From: Microbispora sp. ZYX-F-249
Lineage (GTDB): Bacteria; Actinomycetota; Actinomycetes; Streptosporangiales; Streptosporangiaceae
Reading direction: 5' to 3'
Length of the DNA: 58,607 nucleotides
Assembly: GCF_039649665.1 (NCBI RefSeq)
Contig: NZ_JBDJAW010000045.1
Coordinates: 1-58,607, forward strand
The notes below the pieces were generated by a model. It was not told where the DNA came from. It did no database searches and saw nothing but the letters and a program-made list of their open reading frames with translations. The position numbers were made by a program, and so were the translations under genes. Shown piece after piece: positions 6,835 through 15,816 of this stretch (position 1 is its first letter; each line of letters starts with the position of its first letter).

Positions 6835-8074
6835 TGCGGCGTCCCCGGACGTCGAGCGGGTGTTCCGCGAGGAGTACGGCCGCGCCGTCGCGGTCCTGGT
6901 CCGCCACTTCGGCGACATCGACGTCGCCGAGGAGGCGGTCCAGGACGCGTTCGCCGAGGCGGTGCGGCGCTGGCCACGCGACGGGATGCCGCCGAGCCCG
7001 GCCGGCTGGATCATCACCACCGCCCGCAACCGGATGATCGACCGCCACCGGCGGGAGTCCCTGCGCGAGGACCGGCACGCGCGGGCGGTCCGGCTGCACG
7101 CCGCCGAGGACGAACCAGCCGAGGACGGGCCGGACGAGGAGGGGCCGGTGCACGACGACCGGCTCCGCCTCATCTTCACCTGCTGCCATCCGGCGCTCGC
7201 CCCCGCCGCCCGGGTCGCGCTGACGCTGCGCCTGCTGGGCGGCCTCACCACGGCCGAGATCGCACGCGCGTTCCTGGTCCCGGAGCCGACCATGGCCCAG
7301 CGGCTGGTCCGGGCCAAGGCCAAGATCCGCGACGCCGGCATCCCGTACCGTGTGCCGCGCGAGGCCGACCTGCCGGAGCGGCTCAGGGCCGTGCTCGCCG
7401 TCGTGTACCTGATCTTCAACGAGGGGCACACGGCGAGCGCGGGCGACCGGCTGGTCCGCGAGGACCTGTGCGCGGAGGCCGTCCGGCTCGGCCGCCTGCT
7501 GGCCGCGCTGCTGCCCGGCGAGCCGGAGGTCATGGGGCTGCTCGCGCTCATGCTGCTCCTCCACGCGCGGCGCGACGCCCGCACCACCCCGTCGGGCGAC
7601 CTTGTGCCGCTGCCCGATCAGGACCGCGGCCGGTGGGACCGCGCCCTCACCGCCGAGGGCCAGGACATCGTGCGGGCGTGCCTGCGGCGCGGCCGGCCGG
7701 GGCCGTACCAGATCCAGGCGGCGATCAACGCCGTCCACGCCGACGCGCCGACGGCGGACGCCACGGACTGGCGGCAGATCCTGAGCCTGTACGACCACCT
7801 GCTCGCCCTCGCCCCGAGCCCGGTGGCCGCACTGAACCGCGCGGTCGTGGTGGCCGAGGTCGACGGGCCGGAGGCCGCGCTCGCCCTCGTGGACGCTCTC
7901 GACCTGAACGGCTATCACCTGTTCCACGCGGTCCGGGCCGACCTGCTGCGGCGGCTCGGCCGGGCCGAGGAGGCCGCCCGGGCGTACGAGGCCGCGATCG
8001 CCCGCACCCGGAACGCCTCCGAGCGGGCCTTCCTGGACCGCCGCCTGCGTCAGGTCCGGGAGCGGTTGAGATAG
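6818..8074 (+). CDS. ECF42-type RNA polymerase sigma factor with C-terminal extension
   Basis: 418 residues, about twice the length of a simple ECF sigma factor. Region 2 (about 13-82) includes VAEEAVQDAFAEAVRRWP and WIITTARNRMIDRHRR. Region 4 (about 130-175) contains LIFTCCHPAL and the helix-turn-helix LTTAEIARAFLVPEPTMAQRLVRAK. Residues 180-418 form the alpha-helical, TPR-like extension typical of ECF42, ending in AEEAARAYEAAIARTRNASERAFLDRRL. ECF42 factors have no anti-sigma gene and the extension is thought to control or permit activity; none is seen here either. The partner DGPF gene directly precedes it. ATG 6818 overlaps that gene. The 3' end overlaps the convergent response regulator by 25 bases. 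Confidence 0.9.
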   Translation: MTTSRSAASPDVERVFREEYGRAVAVLVRHFGDIDVAEEAVQDAFAEAVRRWPRDGMPPSPAGWIITTARNRMIDRHRRESLREDRHARAVRLHAAEDEPAEDGPDEEGPVHDDRLRLIFTCCHPALAPAARVALTLRLLGGLTTAEIARAFLVPEPTMAQRLVRAKAKIRDAGIPYRVPREADLPERLRAVLAVVYLIFNEGHTASAGDRLVREDLCAEAVRLGRLLAALLPGEPEVMGLLALMLLLHARRDARTTPSGDLVPLPDQDRGRWDRALTAEGQDIVRACLRRGRPGPYQIQAAINAVHADAPTADATDWRQILSLYDHLLALAPSPVAALNRAVVVAEVDGPEAALALVDALDLNGYHLFHAVRADLLRRLGRAEEAARAYEAAIARTRNASERAFLDRRLRQVRERLR

Positions 8075-8697
8075 AGCAGGACGGCCAGCACGCGGCGGTG
8101 GTCCTCCTCCGAGCCGGGCAGGCCGAGCTTGGCGAGGATCGAGCTGACGTGGGTCTCCACCGTCCGGTCGGTCAGGTAGAGCCGCCGGGCGATGCCGACG
8201 TTCGTACGGCCCTCGGCCATCAGCGCGAGCACCTCGCGCTCACGGGCGCTGAGCGACGCCAGCGGGTCGGCGGCCCGGCGTACGCCGATGAGGCGCGAGA
8301 CGACCTCGGGGTCGAGGGCGGAGCCGCCGGCCGCCACCCGGCGCAGCGTGTCGAGGAAGTCGTCCACGTCGAAGACGCGGTCCTTGAGCAGGTAGCCGAA
8401 CCCGCCGCGGGACACCAAATCGACCGAGTGCCGGGTCTCGACGTGCTGGGAGAGCAGGACGATGCCGAGGCCGGGGTGGGCGTCGCGGATCCGCCGGGCC
8501 GCCCGTGCGCCGTCGTCGGTGTGGTCGGGCGGCATCCGGATGTCGGCGATGACCAGGTCGGGCTCGGCGGCGTCGACGGCGGCGACCAGCCCGGGAGCGT
8601 CCTGGGCCTTGGCCACCACCTCGTGCCCGGCGCCGGCGAGCAGCCGGGCCAGACCCTCCCGGAACAGGGCGGAGTCCTCCCCGATCACGACGCGCAC
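8050..8697 (-). CDS. NarL/LuxR-family response regulator
   Basis: 215 residues. An N-terminal receiver domain (1-125) has the acidic pair ED (7-8), phosphoacceptor Asp52 in ADIRMP and the conserved lysine in LLKDRV near 103. A C-terminal LuxR helix-turn-helix (about 150-195) reads LSAREREVLALMAEGRTNVGIARRL and TVETHVSSILAKLGL. GTG 8697 lies inside the end of the upstream histidine kinase gene (13-base overlap), so the pair is translationally coupled and functions together. The target genes are unknown. The upstream divergent membrane genes at 10811-11856 are natural candidates. The 3' end overlaps the sigma-factor gene on the other strand. Confidence 0.92.
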   Translation of the reverse strand: MRVVIGEDSALFREGLARLLAGAGHEVVAKAQDAPGLVAAVDAAEPDLVIADIRMPPDHTDDGARAARRIRDAHPGLGIVLLSQHVETRHSVDLVSRGGFGYLLKDRVFDVDDFLDTLRRVAAGGSALDPEVVSRLIGVRRAADPLASLSAREREVLALMAEGRTNVGIARRLYLTDRTVETHVSSILAKLGLPGSEEDHRRVLAVLLYLNRSRT

Positions 8698-10667
8698 GGC
8701 AGCACCGCCTCCACCGTCGTCCCGCCGCCCTGCGGGCTCGACAGCCGCAGCGCGCCGCCCGCCGCCCGGACCCGGTCGGCCAGGCCCGCCAGCCCGGCGC
8801 CCGGCCGCATCAGCGCGCCGCCCCGCCCGTCGTCGCTGATCCGTACGGTGACGTGGTCGCCGGCCCGGCTGACGCGCACGCCGATGGCGGCGGGGCCGGC
8901 GTGCTTGACCGCGTTCGTCATCGCCTCGCTCGCCACGTAGTAGGCGGTCATCGCCACGTCGTCCGGCAGGTCGCCGGCGGACACGTCGAGCGCCACGGGC
9001 ACCGGGACCTTGCCCGCCAGCATGACCAGCGCGTTGCCGAGACCGTCGTCGAGGCTGCTCGGGCGCAGGCCGTGCGCGATCTGCCGCAGCTCGGTGACCG
9101 CGACGGCCAGCTCGGCCACCCACTCGTCCAGCAGGGCGTCGACGTCGGCCGTGCCGTCGCCGAGGTGGCGCTGGGCGAGCCGGATCGCCATGCCGAGGGA
9201 CACCAGGCGCTGCTGGGCGCCGTCGTGCAGGTCGCGTTCGAGCCGCCGCCGCTCCTCGTAACCGGCGTGCAGCAGCCGGGTCCGGCTGGCCTCGGCCTCC
9301 TCGAGCGCCCGGCTCACCTCGATCCGCAGCCGGACGACCTCGATGAGCAGGGCGCTCGCGCCGGCCGCCTCGCGCAGCAGCTCGCGGCTCCCGGTCCGGC
9401 CGCGTACGATCGCGCCGATCTCGTGTCCCCCGAGCCGTACGGGTGTCACGGGGGAGTCGCCGGGATCGACGGGGGCGCCGGCCGCGTCGACCAGACCGGT
9501 GGCGCCGGGGATCCGGTAGCCGACGCGCAGCGCCCGGTCGCGCAGCGCCTCGCGCAGCGCCGCCTCCAGCTCCTCCGGCCTGGCCTGCCCGGCGTGCATG
9601 CGGTCGCGCAGCCGCGCGACGGCGGTCAGCACGGCCTGCCGGGCCGGGTAGAGCCGCCGGTCCACCCGGCGCTGGAGCCGGACGCGCAGCGGAGACAGCG
9701 CCGCGGCGCAGACGGCGGTGGCGGCGGCCGCCGCGACGGGTGAGCCGCGCCCCGCGCCGAGGCCGGCGAGGAACGAGGCGGCCGTGTAGAAACCCAGCAG
9801 GATCGTGGTGACCAGGCCGTAGGTGACGGCGGCGCTGATCGCCCGGTCGACGTCGTAGAGGTCGTGGCGCAGCATCGCGATGGCGGACGCCGCCGGGATC
9901 GCCACGGCCGTCGCGGAAAGGCCGAGCACCGCCAGGTCGGGGCTGCCGAGGAAAAGGTAACCGACCCAGCACAGCAGCAGCGTGAGCGGCAGGAAGACGG
10001 CGCCGAGGGCGAACCACTTGACCCGTGCCCGGCTCACCTCGTCGTCCGCGCGGCGGTAGCGGATGACCATCGCCGCCGCCGACGTGATCAGCAGCCCGAG
10101 GAAGACCGGCAGCAGCGCCACACCTGCGATCTCCAGCATCGGCAGGTACGCCCGCGGAGGCCGCAGCAGGTGCGGCGTGCCCTCGAACGGCGGCGGATAC
10201 GCATCGGGGACGCACGCCGCGATCAGCATGAACAGCACGGGCACGACCAGCAGCCCGGCGACGGCCCAGCGCCAGCGCCGTCCCGGCAGTTTGCCGTCGG
10301 GGAAGACGAGCATGAGCAGCGCCGCCGGCACGTACAGGAACATCCAATTGCCCTGCGACAGCGCCGCGTAGACCTCGGTGAACAGCCCCCGCCGCATCGC
10401 CAGGTCCGCGTACGACTCACCGGCCGCGACATACACGGGCGCCGCGCCGGCCAGCACCAGCAGCAGGCCCACCACGCTGTGCGGACGCCGGGTGGCGACC
10501 AGCACGCCGAGCACGACGGAGGGCAGGGCGAGCGCGATGCCGATCGCGAACGCCATGCCGTCCAGCACCACCGTCCCGCCGCCCGCGACGGCCGGCGCCA
10601 CCGGGGCGGCCATCAGCGCGCACACCAGCGTCGCGGCGGCGTACGTGAGCAGACGGGGGAGTGCCAC
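8685..10667 (-). CDS. NarL-type sensor histidine kinase (HisKA_3)
   Basis: About 660 residues from GTG 10667 (10673 or farther upstream are alternatives; no strong ribosome-binding site decides). The N-terminal half is hydrophobic with roughly eight to nine membrane segments and little extracellular sequence. A cytosolic linker (about 325-450) follows. The dimerisation/phosphorylation helix ERRRLERDLHDGAQQRLV lies near residue 475, the His of DLHDG being the phosphoacceptor. The ATPase has an N box (ASEAMTNAVKHA) and a G1 box (SDDGRGGA). It phosphorylates the overlapping response regulator downstream. The signal is unknown; the membrane-buried sensor resembles DesK/LiaS-like envelope sensors in layout. 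Confidence 0.9.
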   Translation of the reverse strand: MALPRLLTYAAATLVCALMAAPVAPAVAGGGTVVLDGMAFAIGIALALPSVVLGVLVATRRPHSVVGLLLVLAGAAPVYVAAGESYADLAMRRGLFTEVYAALSQGNWMFLYVPAALLMLVFPDGKLPGRRWRWAVAGLLVVPVLFMLIAACVPDAYPPPFEGTPHLLRPPRAYLPMLEIAGVALLPVFLGLLITSAAAMVIRYRRADDEVSRARVKWFALGAVFLPLTLLLCWVGYLFLGSPDLAVLGLSATAVAIPAASAIAMLRHDLYDVDRAISAAVTYGLVTTILLGFYTAASFLAGLGAGRGSPVAAAAATAVCAAALSPLRVRLQRRVDRRLYPARQAVLTAVARLRDRMHAGQARPEELEAALREALRDRALRVGYRIPGATGLVDAAGAPVDPGDSPVTPVRLGGHEIGAIVRGRTGSRELLREAAGASALLIEVVRLRIEVSRALEEAEASRTRLLHAGYEERRRLERDLHDGAQQRLVSLGMAIRLAQRHLGDGTADVDALLDEWVAELAVAVTELRQIAHGLRPSSLDDGLGNALVMLAGKVPVPVALDVSAGDLPDDVAMTAYYVASEAMTNAVKHAGPAAIGVRVSRAGDHVTVRISDDGRGGALMRPGAGLAGLADRVRAAGGALRLSSPQGGGTTVEAVLPCAS

Positions 10668-10810
10668 GAGCACACCGTAGGCCGCGCGGCGGCCGGGGTG
10701 AATACGTGCCAGCACGGAGATCGGACCAGCGCCGGCCCGGATCCGCCGGCGGGGCCGGCGCGCCCACACTGCGAGACATCCGCATCCGGTCCCGCAGCTC
10801 GGGAGGCACA

Positions 10811-11161
10811 GTGAAACGCTCCGTTCCCCTCATCATCGGCCTGGTCCTGGCCGCTCTGTTCGGTCTCGGCGACGTGATCTCGGTGCCGCTGGGCGACGGC
10901 GAGCACCCGCCGTTCGCGGTGGCTCTCGCCGACGGCGTGCTCGGCCTGATCACCGTGGTCGGCGTCGTGCCGGCCTGGCGCGGCAGCCGCGCCGGGGTGG
11001 TGGCCGTGATCGTCACCCGGCTGCTGTCGGCGCTCAGCGCCGTGCCGGCGTTCTTCGCCGATGGAGTCCCGGCGCCGGCCATCGCGGTGGCCGCGGTCGG
11101 CATCGCGCTGACGCTCGCCTGCGTCGCGTTCCTCGCCCCGGCGCTGCGCTCCCGCGCATGA
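10811..11161 (+). CDS. Small integral membrane protein
   Basis: 116 residues from GTG 10811, which has GGGAGG at 10801-10806; the longer open frame upstream overlaps the divergent kinase promoter region. Four hydrophobic segments fill nearly the whole protein (about 6-22, 38-56, 65-85 and 92-112), with no soluble domain. I do not recognise the family. It is coupled to the next gene by an ATGA overlap and is divergent from the two-component system (about 143-base shared promoter region), which suggests but does not prove control by it. Confidence 0.7.
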   Translation: MKRSVPLIIGLVLAALFGLGDVISVPLGDGEHPPFAVALADGVLGLITVVGVVPAWRGSRAGVVAVIVTRLLSALSAVPAFFADGVPAPAIAVAAVGIALTLACVAFLAPALRSRA

Positions 11162-11856
11162 CCCCCCACCTGCTCGACCGAGGAGAACCCGCGGAGACGG
11201 CTCCGTCGCGCACTCGTCATCTGCCGCTCGCCCTGGCGCTGTTCACCGCGCCGTGGGGCTTCGTCGCCGCCAACGGCGCCTACGCCTGGGCCACCCGCGC
11301 CGGAGGGGACGACAGCACCGGGGCGAACACGCTCGCCCTCGTGGCGGCCCACCCCGGCCTGTATCGCCTCAGTACGGTCGCCGCCATGCTGGGGAGCCTG
11401 CTCATGGTCCCGGCCATGCTCGGCGCGAGGCGCCTCATCGGCGACCGGAGCCGCAGGCTCGGGGCACTCGGCGCGACCCTCGTGGCGGCCGGGTACATGT
11501 GCTACTTCGCGGTCGCCTTCGCGGGGATCACCGACATCGTCATGGCGGAAGGCGGTGGCCGTGCCGCCGATTACGCGGCGGTCATCGACGGCACCCAGAG
11601 CGAGCCGATCGGCATCTGGGTGTTCCTGCTCTTCGCGCTCGGCAACCTCGTCGGCACGCTGCTGCTCGGGCTGGCCCTGCTACGCGCCCGTGTCGTGCCG
11701 CTGTGGGCCGCCGCCGGGGTCATCGCGTGGCCGCCGCTGCACGTTATCGGGCTCGTGGCCGGCACCGAGTGGTTCGAGGTCGCGGGCGCGATCACCCAGG
11801 CCGCCGGCCTCGCGGTCACGGGTGCGCGCCTGCTGTCCGCGTCCGGCCGGCCCTGA
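11158..11856 (+). CDS. Polytopic membrane protein, DUF4386-like
   Basis: 232 residues. The start ATG overlaps the previous stop (ATGA at 11158-11161). Six hydrophobic segments can be drawn: about 23-42, 62-86, 101-123, 148-172, 180-199 and 205-225. The loop after the second contains GARRLIGDRSRRLG. The layout resembles DUF4386-type membrane proteins, but this is a visual impression only. No transporter or enzyme motif is visible. It is probably the partner of the preceding small membrane protein and may belong to the regulon of the divergent kinase/regulator pair. Confidence 0.65.
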   Translation: MTPHLLDRGEPAETAPSRTRHLPLALALFTAPWGFVAANGAYAWATRAGGDDSTGANTLALVAAHPGLYRLSTVAAMLGSLLMVPAMLGARRLIGDRSRRLGALGATLVAAGYMCYFAVAFAGITDIVMAEGGGRAADYAAVIDGTQSEPIGIWVFLLFALGNLVGTLLLGLALLRARVVPLWAAAGVIAWPPLHVIGLVAGTEWFEVAGAITQAAGLAVTGARLLSASGRP

Positions 11857-11863
11857 GCGGGGG

Positions 11864-13000
11864 TCAGGCCGGGACCGTACGGCCGGGGCTCAGGGCCGGC
11901 ACCGTGTCCGCGGCCTGGGCCCACCGCTCCAGCAGAGCGACGAACGCGCCGGCCACGGCGGGCCAGTGATGGTGGTTCAGCGCCTCGACGTAGCCCCGGG
12001 CGCCCATCGCGGCCCGCCGTTCGGCGTCCTCGCGCAGGCGGAGCACGGACTGCACGACGGCGCCGGCCACCGCGCCGACGTCGCCGAACGGGACGATCGT
12101 CCCGCAGTCGACCCGCCCGACCAGGGACGCCGCCCTCGGCAGCGGGGTCGTGACGACGGGGATGCCGCGGGCCATGTACTCGACGACCTTCGTGGGCGTC
12201 GACTCACGGTAGTTCGGCACGTCGTGCAGCAGGGACAGCCCGGCAAGGGCGCCCTCGGCCATCCGCAGCGCGTGGTTGTTGGGGACGTATCCGAACCAGT
12301 CGAGCAGCCCCGCCCGCTGCGCGTCGCGCAGCATGGGACGCACCGCCGCGTCCGCCGGTCCGATCAGGTCCAGGCGGATGCCGTGGGGCCGGAGCCGCCG
12401 GGCGATCTCCACCATCTCGGCCGCGCCGCGCGCCAGGGAGATCTGCCCCACGTAGACGACCCGGGAGTCCCCCGGCGGCGCGGGCGGCGCCGGCGGCACG
12501 TACGTGTGGTTGGGCACCACGGGGTGCGGGCCGGGGAAGCGCTCGCGGTAGGACTCCTCGGCGAGGATCAGGTGGAGACGCCGCTCGGCACGGCCCTCGA
12601 CCGCGCGGATCAGGGGCGGCAGGACGGTCCGCAACGGCCCCGGCAGGTACGCCTTCGCCCGCAGCGCGCCGATCGTGTCCTCGTGGACGTCCCAGACCGT
12701 GGGCGGCCGTCTGCGCGGCAGCGCGAGCAGCAGCTCGATGTCGTGCACGAGCAGCAGGTCGGCGTCCCGCACGGCCCTGCGCAGGGCGGAGGCGGCGGCC
12801 CGCAGCGCCTTTCCGCGGTGCAGGCCGACCGCCCTCGGCACGTCGACGGCCCGGATGCCCGGCCGCGGCGTCACGTTGCAGTGCGTGAAGGGCGCGACGA
12901 AGGTCACCTCGTGCCCGGCGTCGAGCAGCGCCCCGATCTGCCGGTGGGTGATCCGCGCGTCCTCCGGGTGATGGACTGTCGTGCCGACGCATACCCTCAT
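11864..13000 (-). CDS. Glycosyltransferase family 4
   Basis: 378 residues with the GT-B two-domain fold. The N-terminal half starts MRVCVGTTVHHPEDARI and holds HDIELLLALP and DVHEDT, which resemble acceptor-side motifs. The C-terminal half has the donor-binding strand VVYVGQISLARG and the catalytic-region motif STPTKVVEYMARGIPVVTT, the E-x7-E-like element of GT4 retaining transferases. It is the last gene of a minus-strand run of surface-glycan genes (acyltransferase and LCP protein upstream), although the 67-base gap allows its own transcript. ATG 13000 has no clear Shine-Dalgarno. The sugar and acceptor are unknown. Confidence 0.85.
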   Translation of the reverse strand: MRVCVGTTVHHPEDARITHRQIGALLDAGHEVTFVAPFTHCNVTPRPGIRAVDVPRAVGLHRGKALRAAASALRRAVRDADLLLVHDIELLLALPRRRPPTVWDVHEDTIGALRAKAYLPGPLRTVLPPLIRAVEGRAERRLHLILAEESYRERFPGPHPVVPNHTYVPPAPPAPPGDSRVVYVGQISLARGAAEMVEIARRLRPHGIRLDLIGPADAAVRPMLRDAQRAGLLDWFGYVPNNHALRMAEGALAGLSLLHDVPNYRESTPTKVVEYMARGIPVVTTPLPRAASLVGRVDCGTIVPFGDVGAVAGAVVQSVLRLREDAERRAAMGARGYVEALNHHHWPAVAGAFVALLERWAQAADTVPALSPGRTVPA

Positions 13001-13067
13001 GAGGGGAGGCTGACCGTGCCGTCCGAAATGACCGGATGCGCCAGGTGAATGCCTCCCGAAATGAGGC

Positions 13068-15518
13068 TTAACTTCCGGTGCTCACCGGCTTCGGCGCCTG
13101 TCCGCTCGGCCGCCGGTACAGCCATGTCAGCCGGGGTTCGAGCAGCCACTTGAACGCCGCACGGGTCACCGGCAGGCACAGCACGATGGCCAGGGCGAAG
13201 CCCGAGGCCGCGATGGCCGCCACCCCGAGCGGGCCGTACAGCCAGGGGAAGCTGACCCAGCCCATCTCCTTGGCGATCATCACCGGCACGCCGTGCAGCA
13301 GGTAGCAGTAGAGCGTGCGGGTGCCGAGGTCGGTGAACCACGTCTGGCGCCGGGGGATGAGCGACATCACGGCCGCCGACATTGCCAGCGCGGCGACCAG
13401 CAGGCCGGTGCGCAGCAGCATGCCCTTCCACCAGACCAGGTGGAGGTCCTTGTAGCTGTCCTTGTAGTAGATCGGGCCGAGCTTGACCGAGTAGTTCTTC
13501 ACCAGGAAGATCGCCACGCCCGCGGCGCCCAGCAGCACGACCACCGACAGCATCATCACCCAGCGCTGCTTGAGGAAGTCGAAGACCTCCGGCTTGAGCA
13601 CGAGGCCGAGGACGAAGAACGGCAGCAGCCCGAAGAACCGGTCCATGCTGAAATCGCCGGACAGCTCGGAGAACCCGGCGAACAGGTACACGGCGACCGA
13701 GATGAGGAACGGATGTTTCATCCGCTTCCACACAGGCGTGGAAAGCCGCCAGAACAGCAGCGCGAGCAGATACCAGTTCAACCACGCCGGATCCATGATG
13801 GTGAGGCTGAACTTGTGCCCGAAGGCGGTGCGCAGCAGGGCGTACCCCACCTCGACGATCACGTACGGCACCAGGAACGTGTCGACCAGCTTGTTGGTCT
13901 TCGCGTTCGAGTTCCAGAAGTTCCTGGACAGGTAACCGCTGATGATGACGAACAGCGGCATGTGGAAGACGTAGATGAACAGGTACGTCGCCCGCGCGGA
14001 GTCGGCCGCGAGCGTCGGGACCAGCGCGTGCCCGATCGGCACCAGGGCGATGCCGACGAACTTCACGTTGTCCAGGTAGGGATCGCGCGGCTTCTTGGCC
14101 CGGGGCGCGGGCTCCTGCTCGGGCTCGTTGTCCAGTCCGTCGTTCCGTCCCTCGCCGCGGGCGAAGGCGTCGTCCGGGCGGAGGGGCACCTCGGCCCAGG
14201 CGGGCAGCGGGGCGCGCAGCGGCCTGCCGAGCGGGCCGGTCTGGCGGGGGTCGCCCGGGCCGCCGGTGTCGTCCTGCGAGGAGCGCCGCCAGGGGTCGAA
14301 CCGGGCGGGGTCGGCCTCCTGGCCGGGCCACGCGGGAGCGGGCGCCTCCGGCGCGGACGCGGAGCCGAAGGCCGCGTTCGGAGCGGCCCCGGGGAAGGCG
14401 TCCGGGAAGTCCCGCCCGCCGCTCCGGCCGCGGGTGGTCTCGGGGAACGGCGGCGCGGCGCCGAAGGGGTCGTCCGGTGGGAAGGCCGGGCCGACGCCGG
14501 ACGGTGGAGTGTCGAGGAAGGGGTTCGCGGTCCTGCCCGCGGCGGCGGCCGGCTGCTGGGGGAATCCCGGAGGCTCGGGGAAGCTCGATGGAGGCTCGGG
14601 GAATCCCGGAGGCTCGGGGAACGGCGGCGCGGCGCCGAAGGCCGGCGCCGGGAAGGCCGGGGAGTCGCCGAACGGCGGCGTGGGGGCGTCGGAGCCACCC
14701 CGCAGGCCCGAGCCGTCCCGCTGGCCGAAGCCGGGCTCGGTGCCGGCGCCGTCCGGGTGGCCGAGGCCGGACGACCGCCGGCCGCCGCCGGGGAAGGCGT
14801 CCGACAGGTTGCGTGGACCATGCTCGGGGAACGCCTGCGGCCGGGCGGGGCCGTCGGAGGCGGCCGCCACACGCGGGACGCCCGGACGCTCCTGGCCCCG
14901 GCCGAAGTAGTCGAAGCCCTCGGCCTGCGGGGCGGACGCGGGCGGCATACCCAGGCGGGAGGCGCCCGGCTTGCGTGGCTTCCGTACGGGCAGGGGCTGC
15001 TTCTCGTACGGCGTGTCCTGCGACGCGGCACCGGCCGGCGCGGAACCGGTGGGTGCGGAGCCGGTGGGCGAGGCGCTCTTCGGAATGGAGCTGTGCGGGA
15101 TGCCGCCGGGGCCTTCCGCGCCGCGCGGTTTGCGGGTGGGCAGGGGCTGCTTCTCGTATGGCTTGTCGTAGGAAGCGGTGCCGCCGCGCGCTTCGGCGGC
15201 CGGCCCTGCCGCGCTCCCCGGAGCACTCTCGTCGCTTTCGTGGCGTCCGTGCGCGGGTGCGGCCGTGCTCTCGTCGACGGGGGCGGACAGGACGCTCTCG
15301 TGGCGCCCGTGCTCGGGCCGCTCGCCGGCCGGGCCACCCGCGCCCTGCTCCCCCTCGGGATCGCCCGCGGGCTTCGGCTCTCGCCGCGGCAGGCCGCCGT
15401 CCGGAGCCGGCCAGTCTCCGGTGATCCGGCCTATCACTCCGGTGGGAGCCTCTTCGGCATCGGGGTCGTTGCCTTGCGGGGATCCGGGAACCGGGGGGTG
15501 ATGGCGGGTGTCACTCAC
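13068..15518 (-). CDS. Acyltransferase 3 family membrane protein with long disordered N-terminal extension
   Basis: 816 residues. The C-terminal part (about 480-800) is an OafB/fucose-4-O-acetylase-like acyltransferase: DPYLDNVKFVGIALVPIGHAL, then about ten membrane helices, with YVFHMPLFVIISGYLS as the conserved H-x-P-x-F-x-x-x-S-G region. Such enzymes O-acylate surface polysaccharides or lipids. Residues 1-475 are low-complexity, rich in Pro, Gly, Ala and acidic residues, and presumably cytoplasmic. They include a repeated PYEKQPLPxRKPR element (near 118-132 and 165-181), a repeated HGRHES, and many PFPEPPGFPEP-like phrases. GTG 15518 is the only start giving a normal MSDTRH beginning. The disordered head is far longer than usual for the family. 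Confidence 0.85.
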   Translation of the reverse strand: MSDTRHHPPVPGSPQGNDPDAEEAPTGVIGRITGDWPAPDGGLPRREPKPAGDPEGEQGAGGPAGERPEHGRHESVLSAPVDESTAAPAHGRHESDESAPGSAAGPAAEARGGTASYDKPYEKQPLPTRKPRGAEGPGGIPHSSIPKSASPTGSAPTGSAPAGAASQDTPYEKQPLPVRKPRKPGASRLGMPPASAPQAEGFDYFGRGQERPGVPRVAAASDGPARPQAFPEHGPRNLSDAFPGGGRRSSGLGHPDGAGTEPGFGQRDGSGLRGGSDAPTPPFGDSPAFPAPAFGAAPPFPEPPGFPEPPSSFPEPPGFPQQPAAAAGRTANPFLDTPPSGVGPAFPPDDPFGAAPPFPETTRGRSGGRDFPDAFPGAAPNAAFGSASAPEAPAPAWPGQEADPARFDPWRRSSQDDTGGPGDPRQTGPLGRPLRAPLPAWAEVPLRPDDAFARGEGRNDGLDNEPEQEPAPRAKKPRDPYLDNVKFVGIALVPIGHALVPTLAADSARATYLFIYVFHMPLFVIISGYLSRNFWNSNAKTNKLVDTFLVPYVIVEVGYALLRTAFGHKFSLTIMDPAWLNWYLLALLFWRLSTPVWKRMKHPFLISVAVYLFAGFSELSGDFSMDRFFGLLPFFVLGLVLKPEVFDFLKQRWVMMLSVVVLLGAAGVAIFLVKNYSVKLGPIYYKDSYKDLHLVWWKGMLLRTGLLVAALAMSAAVMSLIPRRQTWFTDLGTRTLYCYLLHGVPVMIAKEMGWVSFPWLYGPLGVAAIAASGFALAIVLCLPVTRAAFKWLLEPRLTWLYRRPSGQAPKPVSTGS

Positions 15519-15816
15519 GGGAGAAACGCTCAGCTATCTGTTGGAGGCTCGGGGGGAACGGCCACGCCTGGCGTAGCGTCGCCGTGTCCTTTCGGACACT
15601 AGCGAAGGCGCCCCGGCGCATCAGCCCGAACGGGCGAACAGGGCGCGTTCGCCAGGTGTTCACCCTAACGTTCTTGAGGACTGATGTCGCCTCTGGGGCC
15701 GAACGTAACGGATGTGACGTTGTCGTGGTCCTCCGTCAGAGCACCGGTGACAGAACGGGCCGGGGCTCCTCCGTCCACGTGGACGGCCTGGAGTCCCGGC
15801 CCGGTGGTGACGCGGG
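15519..15816. other. 298-base noncoding gap with two hairpins
   Basis: No credible gene lies between the acyltransferase start and the LCP stop. It contains GTGTCC-TTTC-GGACAC (15584-15599), a short perfect hairpin without T-run, and the larger inverted repeat described in the next entry. It should hold the terminator for the LCP gene and the promoter for the acyltransferase, both read leftward. No convincing -10/-35 pair was found. Confidence 0.5.
15633..15653. promoter_or_regulatory. Perfect 7-bp inverted repeat GGCGAAC-N7-GTTCGCC
   Basis: GGCGAAC (15633-15639) and GTTCGCC (15647-15653) are perfect complements separated by seven bases, in the gap upstream of the acyltransferase gene. It could be an operator for a dimeric regulator or part of the LCP-gene terminator. 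The near-symmetrical spacing favours protein binding, but no regulator gene is adjacent. Confidence 0.35.

Noticed and set aside
5041..7587. 848-codon minus-strand open frame
   Set aside because: It runs antisense or out of frame through the channel, decarboxylase-like and ECF42 genes and is low-complexity Arg/Ser/Pro-rich, typical of GC-rich shadow frames.
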